64,000 nucleotides of DNA from Diprion similis. Its lineage: Eukaryota; Arthropoda; Insecta; Hymenoptera; Diprionidae. Under the pieces are notes generated by a model. The model did not search any database. It was not told where the DNA came from and was given only the letters and a program-made list of their open reading frames with translations. The stretch spans positions 5,188,493-5,252,492 of the forward strand of contig NC_060115.1 in NCBI RefSeq assembly GCF_021155765.1, in the 5' to 3' direction. The translations under genes were made by a program, and so were the position numbers. Positions 36,174 through 46,575 of the stretch are shown here, in pieces (the first letter of the stretch is position 1; the number at the start of each line of letters is the position of its first letter).

Positions 36174-39100
36174 ATGCAGGCGCGAATCACCCATGGATAT
36201 TTTATAACAGTGGCACTATTTCTGGTAAGCCTGATTCCTGGCTCATTACTATTCTTCTTCTTTTCATTATCTCTGCGTGTTAATTCCTCGACCATTCGAT
36301 AAACAGCCCTTCGAACCATTATCGAAATCCTCCGTTAAAGCTCGCTGTAAATCTGGTGATGGAAAGTACAAAAACAAGGCTTCATACCGATTCGGAAATT
36401 TTCTCTGCGTCGACCTGTGAGTTGGTTTGCAGTTGTTCTTTTTTTCTTCAAAATTTTTTTCGGTTGAGGATTTCTTTCGACTTTTCTGTTTCAAATCTCC
36501 GGCTTTGCCACCAGCTTTGGTACCGCAGTGTAGAGCGAAATTGCAAGCACATTTCGAGCCTACAACGAAATTGTATTTTTGTTGCGAGCTAAGGTACATA
36601 CGTGAACAGATAGCGATGAAAAATTAAATTACATCAAAAAAGAAATTTGTATGGTTACTTTTCTCAAAATGTTTCATTTATAGTTCAAGTATGGTATATA
36701 CTTACCGAAAAAATAATTGAATACCAGATTAAACCGTGTCGTCATTCTGAGAAAGCAATCGCGAAGAAATCAACTTCTTAGCATTTCTAATTAATTTTCG
36801 GGATATTGGTTGCGGTACGCGTATACACAAACACTCGTTAAATCACTTTCAATTTCGACTATATACCAAAGCACTGGTTTGACGATAAATCATTGCCTTG
36901 CAATTATATTCTTAGTTTACGAATAAGTAAGTATACGAAATATACTTTATCAGACACGTAACGTATCGGAATTAGCTCAATTCGCTACAAATATCGCATT
37001 TATGAGTGCTGCAGTTTTTGAGTTTTGACACATGCGTCGATAACGATTTTATTTCAATACGGTCTTATTCAGTGAAACTTGCTGATATTGTGAGTACGTT
37101 CTAAACTGAGAATATAGAAGTAAATGAAAAACAATTATAGTATAAAATCGATGACCTATTATATTCTTGAACAGGCTTGCTGCTGGGTGAATTCGAATGA
37201 CGCGATCCCGCACCGAAGACATTCACATCCGCAAAAGGAGGTATATTTTCGCATCATATTGAATTATCATAGGCCTATTACATATAATTTCTCAAGTAAT
37301 TTTTTATTCTTCATTTTTAATTAAGTTTTTCTATTTTCATAGCTGACACTAACCTTCCTGTTCAGAAGTGGCGTATAACACATATGCATATAACACACAC
37401 GATTGGGCGAAGGGTATCAGCTTAAAATTGGATTTCGAAACACATTTGGTTTTCTTCTTCGATTCATTTTCACATTTATTTTCAGAACGAACATCCGTTT
37501 GCCACCGTTTCAGTTCACGTGATGGGTAGACTTGTTAGCTGTTTTGATTTCAACTTTGTTTTAATATATATCTTTATTTCATCATACATGATAAGACCAA
37601 CCTGTCGAGTTTCCTCGCTTGGTGTTAATATACTTAACGTTTTTCATCGGTTCCATGTGGCTAGCTTGTAATAACGGTATAGTGGTTTTTTCAAAATTCC
37701 CGTTACTCTCTTTCACCTTTTGTTTAGAATTTTTACCGTACTTTTTTCAAACAATCATGATACGTCGAATAATCGTGGTTCGATTATTTTTTACACAATA
37801 ACCAGGTGAGTCATCGGGTCAACCACAGGTCAGCCACGGATGGAACGAGCCTATCTCGCGATGAATTTGGGCGTTTGGATGAAAAGCGAGACCGGAAGTC
37901 GGTACCGACGGGTGGAGGTCATAAATCGAGCTCCTCGAAAAAAGCGCGACATTTGCGGAGTAAAACGAGCAACATCAACGTGAACGTGAACAAAAATATA
38001 ATGTCCTACTTGCCCAGGATCGAGAAACATTCAACTCAATTGGAACATCCGGTTTCCGAGTTTCCATTGACGATGTTGGAGCCTTTAGCAGAACAGGTGA
38101 AAAACTGCACCAACTCCTATAACTCGAATGACAGGAATTCGAGCATCTTCAACGTGAATTCGACAAGTGAGTTGATCAACGTGGGTGACGAGTTCCAAGT
38201 AGCAGGTGAAACCGGGACGAAGAGAACCACCAGCGTACACGTTGGCGTGAACATCACGCTCTGCTGGATAGAGACTACAACCATCAAGGAAGATCACCAC
38301 ACGCAACCAGTCCAAAGGCAAGTGGTGAGAGAGTACACTATATCCTTTGAAAATTCGGCAACCACACCTGAACAGTATCTTGAGCTGGAAGGCGAAGTCG
38401 ATTCAACGAACAGCAGTTTTCCAAAATCTGCCTTGTTTAAAGTAGTAGATGAGAACACTCGGCACAGCTACGTAGTCAACTTCACGAGGGTGAGTCACAC
38501 GAACGACCTCACCGTATGGCAGCACAAGCGAGTCCAGTGCGGTGTAGGCCCCGTTGTCACCACGAACATCATCGTGTGGGCCGAGGAGCATGTTCTGAAA
38601 AAGAGAGTCGAGATCAAGGTCAGTCCCAATGTTCACCGACTCACCGCTATTCCCGTCGAGACCGAATCCTACACCGCGGACTCCAAGGACTGGGGTGTCA
38701 CATCAACAACCACTTTCCCCCTCATCCAGGACTGCGGCCCAGGATCGACCTGCGAGAGCTACGGTGACTGCGCCGACGAAGACTGTGGCTCTTCCTCAAC
38801 TTCCGAGGTAGGCGTCACTGACGACCTTCTGCAGGAACAATCTACCACAGCCTACACACTCACAACACGCTCGGGTAGTTTGGAATCGGACAATCCGTCA
38901 ACTACCTCCACCAAAGACTCGACCACGATGGTTTCAACCGCGTATAACCTGGACTGCGGCCCGGGATCGAGCTGCGAGAGCTACAGTGACTGCGTCAACG
39001 AAGACTGTAGCTCTTCACCAACTCCCGAGGTAGACGTGACTGACGATCTTCAGCAGCAACAATCTACCACGACCTACATACCTCCAACATCTTCGGGTAA

Positions 39101-42100
39101 TTTGGAATCGGAAACTCCGTCAACTACCGCGACCGAAGACTCGACCATTACGGTTTCAATCAAGTATGACCCAGACTGCCGCCCGGGATCGAGCTGCGAG
39201 AGCTACAGTGACTGCGTTGACGAAGACTGTAGCTCTTCCTTGACTTCAGAGGTAGATGTAACTGACGATCTTCCGCAGCAACAATCTACCACAGCCTACA
39301 TACCCACAACACGCTCGGATAATTTGGAATCGGAAACTCCTTCAACTACCTCAACCGAAGACTCGACCACGACGGTTTCAGTCACGTATAACCCAGACTG
39401 CGGCCCGGGATCGAGCTGCGAGAGCTACAGTGACTGCACCGACGAAGACTGTGGCTTGTCCTCGACTTCCGAGGTAGGCGTCAATGACGACCTTCAGCAG
39501 GAACAGTCTACCACAGCCTACACATCCACAACACGCTCGGGTAGTTCGGAATCGGAAAATACGTCAACTACCTCCACCAAAGACTCGACCACGATGGTTT
39601 CAATCACGTATAACCAAGACTGCGGCCCAGGGTCGACCTGTGAGAGCCACAGTGACTGCGCCGACGAAGACTGTGGCTCTTCTTCGACTTCGGAGGTGGG
39701 CGTGACTGACGATCTTCAGCAACAACAATCTACCACAGCCTACATACCCTCAACGACCCCAGGTAAATTGGAATCGGAAACTCCGTTAACCACTTCTACC
39801 GAAGACTCGACCACAATGATTTCAATCACGTATAACCAGGACTGCGGCCCGGGATCGAGCTGCGAGAGCTACAGTGACTGCGTCGACGAAGACTGTGGTT
39901 CTTCCTCGACTTCCGAGGTAGGTGTGACTGAGGATCTACATCAGAAACAATCCACCACGACCTACACACTTCCAACACCCACGGGTAATTTGGAATCAGA
40001 AACTCTGTTAACTGCCACCACTGAAGACTCGACCACGATGGTTTCAATCGCGTATAACGAACACGAAACCAGCAACTATTTTTCACCTCTTGTCTCCGAA
40101 ACATCTACACTGATTACTGATCAGCCCACTGATTTTTCCGAAGTTACAACCGCGTCACTTTCATCGATATATGACATTTCGAACGAGGGCCATGATTACT
40201 CCACTCCGACGTCACTCCAGGAAAGCACAACTTCAACGGTATCGCACGTCAAATCACCTCAATCTACAGAAGATGTCACAGTCTTGAGCATGACGACGGA
40301 TTACTATATAGAACATTCTGTTGAGACTGATGACCAGACGGTGGATTCCACACCAGTTCATGATGATTCGTATTTTAGCTCTACCGAGTCAGATGAAATA
40401 AGCGAATCAAACGTTTCCGACGGAACAACAATGGCCTATGAAAGTGAGGGGTCCAGCGTTAGTTTGATACCATCTGAGCGAACAACAGTTTCTTGGGAAT
40501 ACGAAACCAGCATTGAGACCGGAACCCGTAAAGACGGCCAACAGACCGATATTGAACAAGTTACCGTAACTTTAACGCCTAATAACGGCTCCACTCACAT
40601 CACTGAATCCGACATTGATGATAGTGGTGAATACCTTGGTGAAGAAAATGTGGTGTCTACCACTAAGGCTGACGAAACTAATAATGTAAACGAGTACCTG
40701 CCGAGTGGCACGACTGTCGGTTTACCCGATTTTGAAAGTACCTCGACGAAAACGACGGAAACTGACATTTTGGGTACTGGGTCAACCGAAACCGGAGAGA
40801 TAACTGAAGTTACAATGACTGATAGAATGATTACTGGTTCAACGGACAATTACAGCACAAAAACCGAAATACCAGAAGACGACACACCGGTCGTTTGGTC
40901 AGTGGATAGCAGTACCGCGATAACTCAAATGAAAGAAAGCGAGACCTCGACTGCTGGATCGACTGAAAGCAACACTACGGTGACTGAAACTGATAGGCCC
41001 GGAAATGACTTCACGTCGTCTAACCCAACAGAAGATGATAGCAATATTGCGACTACTGAATCGACGGCGAGTAGTGACGAGTTTACTGAAGCAACTACTA
41101 ATATGACAAGTTCCGCCGATGTGGTGACGTCAGCCCAGTGTGATTCAAGTTCAGAAAATTGCATTCAATTAATCAACTCAACGGTGGTGACGACCATGAC
41201 AGGGTCTATCGAAGAAAGTACCGGCACAATGATGATGGTAACTGATCACGCAATAGAAAGAAATAAGACCACAACTGATCACAACTTGTCAGAAACTGGT
41301 TCTACAGATGCGCATACGACGATAATTGGTGACCACGAATTGGACGCGACGTCTGTAACTACTTCGACAGAGTTCACTAGCACAGCAATAACTACAGACG
41401 AAGTCACCGATATTTCGAATGAATTAGATTCCAGTACAAAGGCCTTTGGTGGTCTTGAATTTGACGCCACTAGTGTTAGCATGTCGACCGGGTTCACCAG
41501 CACGGTGACGTCAGAAGGAGTCACAAATGGATTGATGGAATCGGAAACCAATACAACGGAGGCTAGTGTTCACGAATTGAACGCTACTTCTGTGACCGTC
41601 TTGACAGAATTCACCAGTACGGTCACAACAACAGAGGAAGTCACAATCGAATTGAATGAACTGAACTCTGGTACAACGGTGGGTGGTGCACATGAATTCA
41701 ACACAATGGAAACCAGTAATATACAACCGTCAACGACTCCCTGCACGAATGGCGAGAATTGTCACTCCACATTGTCTAGTGACTGTGATCCCATATCCGG
41801 CGAGTGTAAGACTATTGAATTAAACGAAACAACAGCGACCGCGTTACCTCCTTGCGATTCTGACTCAGAAAATTGCGATCATACTAGGAAAAGCACGACA
41901 AACTCGACCTCCATTATGACCATCAATAATGAACCAACAATTGATCCAAAACAGCACCACATATTAGGACTGAAGATCAAGATCCTGCTTGAGCACGTAG
42001 ATGATAATGACGAGACGCAGAAGCTCGTAGAGGTCGATAAGCATTTACTGTTCAATGAGCAGGCGGATGAAGAAGGGGAACAGACACTGCTTAATCAAGT

Positions 42101-42674
42101 CGTAGCGTTGGACAACAATATCAGTATCCAGACAATTCAAGAGTTACTTAATTGCTCGACTCTAGCGAACTTCACTGGAGATCTGAGTAATACTGCGGCT
42201 GAATATCTTGCGATGCACGACGGAGTAAAAAATATAACTGTTAGCGATTCGGGGAACTCAGACGGTCGCAGAAAAAGCAACGCGAGTTCAATGTCCGAAC
42301 GAGAAATGGATCCAAATTTGAATATGACTCTGCCAGAAATAGTTGATGATATCCATGCCGGATTGAACTACCTTATCACTAAAATACCGTCAAACCGCGC
42401 AATGGAGAATCAGAGCAGAAAAATGATCGAACATGAGATTCCACGATCTGACATCCTGAAACTAATATCAAATCCGCAGGATTATCGCACCAATAATGAT
42501 AGGGTAAAAAGAAACATGGGTATCGAAGATGTAGCAATTAATGGAAAAGATATGCCGAAAGACTTTCAGGAAGTTGGTCACTGGTCCAACGAGCGAGTGA
42601 GAAGGGGGTTGAACAGCGGTCACGTTCGGACTCTCACTGAGTTTACTATCTACAAGGGTCCAGAAGCACAGTGA
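36174..42674 (+). CDS. Secreted mucin-like Ser/Thr-rich protein with Cys repeats
   Basis: Two coding exons: 36174-36224 (17 codons) and 37806-42674 (1622 codons plus stop), joined in phase 0 over a 1581-bp intron (donor CTG|GTAAGC, acceptor ACCAG|GTGAGT). The first exon (MQARITHGYFITVALFL) supplies a probable signal-peptide core. The mature chain has a polar N-terminal part (exon-2 residues 1-305), six 74-residue repeats with C-x5-C-x5-C-x4-C (about 309-752), a long Thr/Ser-rich region with four C-x5/6-C pairs and three 40-residue repeats, and a charged C-terminal domain (about 1380-1540). Two furin-like sites, RVKR (1566-1569) and RVRR (1597-1600), precede a 22-residue tail. Many N-x-S/T sequons and the Thr/Ser content indicate heavy glycosylation. 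I do not recognise a named family. A further small exon inside the intron cannot be excluded. Confidence 0.8.
36225..37805 (+). other. Intron splitting the mucin signal peptide
   Basis: A 1.58-kb phase-0 intron with good donor and acceptor. I see no further exon or RNA gene in it, only AT-rich sequence. Confidence 0.6.
38730..40061 (+). repeat. Six in-frame 222-bp coding repeats
   Basis: Units begin at 38730, 38952, 39174, 39396, 39618 and 39840, exactly 222 bp (74 codons) apart with no indel. Each encodes DCGPGSxCESYxDC (first residues vary slightly) followed by xxEDC, a Ser/Thr stretch, VTDDL-Q-QSTT, LESE and DSTT-VS-YN. Each has four cysteines spaced C-x5-C-x5-C-x4-C, 24 in total. Confidence 0.97.
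41331..41700 (+). repeat. About three in-frame 40-residue repeats
   Basis: Starts at about 41331, 41451, 41568 and 41688 (spacing 120, 117, 120 bp). Units share (H/L)E(L/F)(D/N)ATSV, then (T/G)EFTST or GFTST, then a TTxE(E/V)VT stretch. The fourth copy is partial. They are more diverged than the 222-bp repeats. Confidence 0.8.
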
Positions 42675-42721
42675 TAAATATAGGATACACCAATGATAAT
42701 TGTATTCTAAATGATCGTGCA

Positions 42722-42727
42722 AATAAA
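42722..42727 (+). other. Polyadenylation signal of the mucin-like gene
   Basis: AATAAA about 48 nt after the stop codon at 42674. Confidence 0.7.
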
Positions 42728-42990
42728 GAGTTACGTAGTTACACACGAGTCTTGTACCACGTGGGGAAAATGATGTATTTAGGTTGATGCACATTTAAAG
42801 CGATACTTTATTTGCTCAATTGTTTCACTATATAGCACCTAAATAATGAAAGCAAAAATCCGACTAATTCGGATCATCACGGTGCTATGTGTAAAATGAA
42901 ACCTTGGAATTAGACCGGGTAAATCAGTGACTTATAACTTTCAAACCGTCTAACCGTAGCCCCACTAGCATGTCATAGCAATAAGTCAAT

Positions 42991-42996
42991 TTTATT
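42991..42996 (-). other. Polyadenylation signal of the CBM14 gene
   Basis: AATAAA on the minus strand, about 44 nt past the stop at 43040. The two convergent genes therefore have very short, non-overlapping 3' UTRs. Confidence 0.6.
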
Positions 42997-43039
42997 CAGA
43001 ATAAAATATTTTTAAGTGATCCCCATGAATGTTCTTAGT

Positions 43040-44187
43040 TTAATTTGTACAGGTATACGCAGTCGGTGCAACGCACTTTGATGTTTTTGGATTAAACACC
43101 GTTGTTGTTGGACAAGTGAATTCTTCCATGGTGAAACTTCCGTCGCTATTCAGGGTGCAAAAATAATATGTTTTACACGTTGTGTCCGTAGTTATCGCAT
43201 ATCTACCATATGCAGTGCAGGAAAATATTGTAGTAGTTGCAGCTTCGGTGGTGGTTGCAGCTTCGGTGGTGGATGCAGCTTCGGTGGTGGTTGCAGCTTC
43301 GGTGGTGGTTGCAGCTTCGGTGGTGGTTGCAGCTTCGGTGGTGGTTGCAGCTACGGTAGTGGTTGCAGCTTCGGTGGTAGTCGCAGCATCGGTGGTAGTT
43401 GTAGACTCCGTGGTAGTTGCAGAATCTGTGGTAGTCGTAGCATCAGTGGTAGTTGCCTCGTTGGTGCAGGTATAGGCACTCGAGTTAACGCACTTCGAAA
43501 TTGTTGGATCGAACACCGTTGTCGTTGGGCAAGTTTCATTGTACCGGGTGTAGGTCCCGTCGTCTTCAGGAAAGCACAAATAATAAGACTGGCAAGTTGT
43601 GTCCGTAGTTATAGCATATCTGCCATACGTAGTGCAGTCGTATGCTGCTGTTGTGGTAGTTTCTGTTGCCTCAGTTGTCGTCGTATCTTCTCCGTTTGTA
43701 CAGGTATAAGAAGTCGAGTTAACGCAATTCGCTGTTGTTGGATCGAAGAGCGTCGTCGTTGGGCAAGTTTCATTGTAAACGGTGTAGGTCCCATCGTCTT
43801 CAGGAAAGCACAAGTAATAAGACTGACAAGTTGTATCCGTAGTTATAGCATATCTGCCGTACGTCGTACAGTTATATGCTGCAGCCTCGGAGGTCGGAAT
43901 TAATGCTGTGATACTCGCAGCGATCTGTTGGAAATAAAATTCGAGTTTACAGAGATTCAAGATTGTTCAGTGATAAAAAACTTCCACGTTCTTCAGTCAC
44001 CGAAATTTTTTTTAACTTCGTGGATCAAATCCCTAGCTTGGCTTGGACCTGAAGATCAAACACATTTAGGTATTGAGATTACACTTTAGATGTCCCCATG
44101 AAGACATCAGGTGATTACAGAGGTGTTTGAAAGTTCACTTAGAAGATATAAGATACGTACAATTATCGCAAAGACCTGCTTTTCCAT
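43040..44187 (-). CDS. Secreted protein with three CBM14 chitin-binding domains
   Basis: Two exons, 44161-44187 (9 codons) and 43040-43924 (294 codons plus stop), joined in phase 0 (donor ATT|GTACGT, acceptor CCAACAG|ATCG); 303 residues. Residues 1 to about 25 (MEKQVFAII then IAASITALIPTSEAAA) form a clear signal peptide. Three peritrophin-A/CBM14 domains follow, each beginning CT-YGRYAITTDTTC. In the first domain the later cysteines are spaced C-x5-C-x14-C-x12-C-x7-C, as in the family, with the usual aromatics (SYYLC, TYFC type). Between domains 2 and 3 lies a Thr/Ala linker of about 75 residues built of AATTTE units, probably O-glycosylated. The family binds chitin in peritrophic matrix or cuticle; three domains plus a mucin linker resemble insect intestinal mucins and peritrophins. 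Confidence 0.93.
43231..43460. repeat. 18-bp coding minisatellite (AATTTE linker)
   Basis: About eight near-perfect copies of an 18-bp unit, read on the minus strand as AATTTE, then more diverged copies (TTDSATTTES, TTDA). It encodes the linker of the CBM14 gene. The plus-strand frame of VVVAAS units across it is a shadow. Confidence 0.9.
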
Positions 44188-44219
44188 GATTACTTCATGC
44201 GACGTTGACGTACTCCTCA

Positions 44220-44257
44220 AGAATGATCGAACGATCGGGTAAATCGTCTGCTTTATA
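44220..44257 (-). promoter_or_regulatory. Core promoter of the CBM14 gene
   Basis: TATAAA on the minus strand at 44257-44252, in context CGATATAAAGCAG. TCATTC at the expected distance of about 30 nt could be the initiator near 44225. This would leave a 5' UTR of about 38 nt before the ATG at 44187. Confidence 0.55.
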
Positions 44258-46575
44258 TCGGTTAATAAGCTGAGTAATTCATAGATTGTACGTTTATTGA
44301 ACCAGTAAGTAAGTAAGTCACGTGTGTCATCTAATTATTACATTCAGAATTGTCAGGGTCGTATTTGCCAATAATTAAATTGATAACGTTATTTTATCTC
44401 TCCTTCGGAGTTTTTGAAATTTGATAATTATAGATACACAGCACGTCTTGCAGGTTGAATGTATTCAAGAGAGTCCTGCAAACAAGGTTGCCGGATATCA
44501 ATGCTCTCGCGAAATTCTTCCAATTCCATATTCACGGGGGCAGCCATCCCATTGAATTTCGGTTTCCATTTTGCGAGCGATAATTTTATTCGTATAGATT
44601 GCGAATAGGTGAAAGCAGGAGATTCGTTATGAATTCGTTAGTCGTCTTAAGACCTAATTCAGATTCCATCGAGCAGATGTTCGCCGACTTGGTTTGTTGG
44701 TCGCCTTAACTCGCAACTTGCGGTATCGTCTTTGCGCTCATGCGAAAGTAAAAGTCACCTCGTGAGTTGACCCAGGCTTTTCTCGACGCGTGACACTCGT
44801 TGCTATTCCAATCACGTTGAACCTGTTCCTCTTCCAATTGCACTCGCATTAATTTACTGAGCTGCGATGTGCCTATACTGCCTACGCAAACTGACGAAAA
44901 AATTCAGTGCATTAACAATAACATATCTATCAAGTTTACAGCCGCTCGATTTATGGAGCATTGAAAATGACGCGCCTTGCTAGTGCAGCGGTGAATTTCG
45001 CAGATAAGATATCTTGGCAGTCGTAATAATAAAAAAATTATTTACTCTCGATTCAACCGAGGCCTTTTCGTCGTCACCATATTTGCTTTTTTTTATACTT
45101 TTTATACCCAGGCCTGAAGGACTTAAAAAGTTACAAAAACCTTTATAAATCGCATCAAAGTATGTTTGTCAGTAAATGCCTTGCTCAGGATGCTCCGGTT
45201 GTCAACGACTTTCGTTTCGTCAACCTTTCGTTTGGATTTTCAACACGTTTGGATTTTCAACGCAACGTCACGTTCGCACGTAGCTTCGGTTTCTTCCATT
45301 TCATACCTTTCTTGATACAATCTTTCGGCTTCTCCATTAGCTACCGACACTTATCATCAACCATTTCACCATCCACACGGTTTAGCTACTCTAACGTCTC
45401 ATCTGACACTCACGGTGACAACGATAACGAAAACGACTGACAAGAAGGCACATAACACCGGACGAGGCCATCAAACTCATGACTACTTTCACGTCACTTT
45501 CTGGCGATTTTGTATTCCGCAGGAGCGAGTACTATCCGAAGATTTCCTCATTCTACTACGCGATCCGATCGCTTGCCTGCAGTCTGTCGACGCCAGTGTT
45601 AGGTGCGGCTTTTTCGAGGATCATTCGTACGTCAGCACGTTCCTGAAATATTTATTACACATTATTATATTACGAATTCTAACCTGCTGCGCAGTGGTTA
45701 GGCATCGTTGCATCTGGTATGAACGCTGTGACGATGCTGTAGGATGACTTCGAGATAAACGTAGAGCATTTTTCGTTCCTTGAAACTGCACCGTTCAGGA
45801 TCGGAATTTTAGATAAGACCACTTTGGTGAACCATACTCTCGGCTTTACCCTAATGGTTCGGTCAGATTCCTGCTAGACGAAATAATCATTCGTCTGGAA
45901 TTCGTTTGTGGAATGCCGCGCAGCCCCTTTTTCTCAAGGATCAGTCGGGGTAGAAAATGAAGGCGTCCATTGTTGCTTGCCATGCGCTGGGACCTGTGCA
46001 GCGAGCAGGTAAAATATCACCTACATAAAGTTTTCACGGTGGGCAGGTATGCGGGTGGGTGTTTGTTCAGGTATCCTGAGACCTGGGACCGCTGGCAGCC
46101 CCCCTCCGGAAGAAATGGAGCCGAGGACCACTAGGAGTAGCCTTCGCATGCCTCGTCGAAGGAGAGAATCATGCGTGCCGGGGTTTTCGTCGTGGATATA
46201 AGCAACCCGGGGTACGGGGACGACCGACTCTCTCTTTGACCCTCACCAAGAGCTCGTCTACCTAGTGCTTATACATAATTCCATTCTTCGTCGTCCTTTC
46301 GTTTTGGAACAACGCGCGCTGCACCGTCGCTGTCTATCGGAGCGTTGTGTTACGTAGATTACCAAAATTTTATACTCATCTTATTCTTAGTTTGTACATG
46401 CTTAAGAAAATTTTTCATTCAGGTCAAACGTGAGAAAATATTTCATATCTATGATTCTCATCCCGGGAGATGTGATTTAAGCATTTTAATTATTTTCAAA
46501 TGTGTTTTCAACATTTGTGATTAAATTCAGTGTTTCGCAGTTAATGTGTGATGCTTTACCATAAGGAGAATCAAA
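44258..46575. other. Intergenic region, probable upstream region of the Pro/Ser-rich gene
   Basis: No supported coding exon. An open frame near 45160-45440 lacks splice or family support. The right part should include the promoter and 5' UTR of the gene starting at 46576. Confidence 0.5.
46197..46202 (+). promoter_or_regulatory. Possible TATA box of the Pro/Ser-rich gene
   Basis: TATAAG in context GTGGATATAAGCAACC, about 375 nt upstream of the start codon, followed by a GC-rich stretch and pyrimidine-rich CTCTCTCTTTG. Plausible but not decisive. Confidence 0.35.

Noticed and set aside
40595-41551. Minus-strand frames of 79-90 codons opposite the mucin gene
   Set aside because: Val/Ser-rich antisense of Thr/Ser/Asp codons; a composition artefact.
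43182-43475. Plus-strand 97-codon Val/Ala-rich frame
   Set aside because: Antisense of the AATTTE minisatellite in the CBM14 gene.
45162-45747. Two plus-strand frames of 92 and 110 codons
   Set aside because: No signal peptide, domain, splice or codon-bias support; likely chance in the intergenic region.
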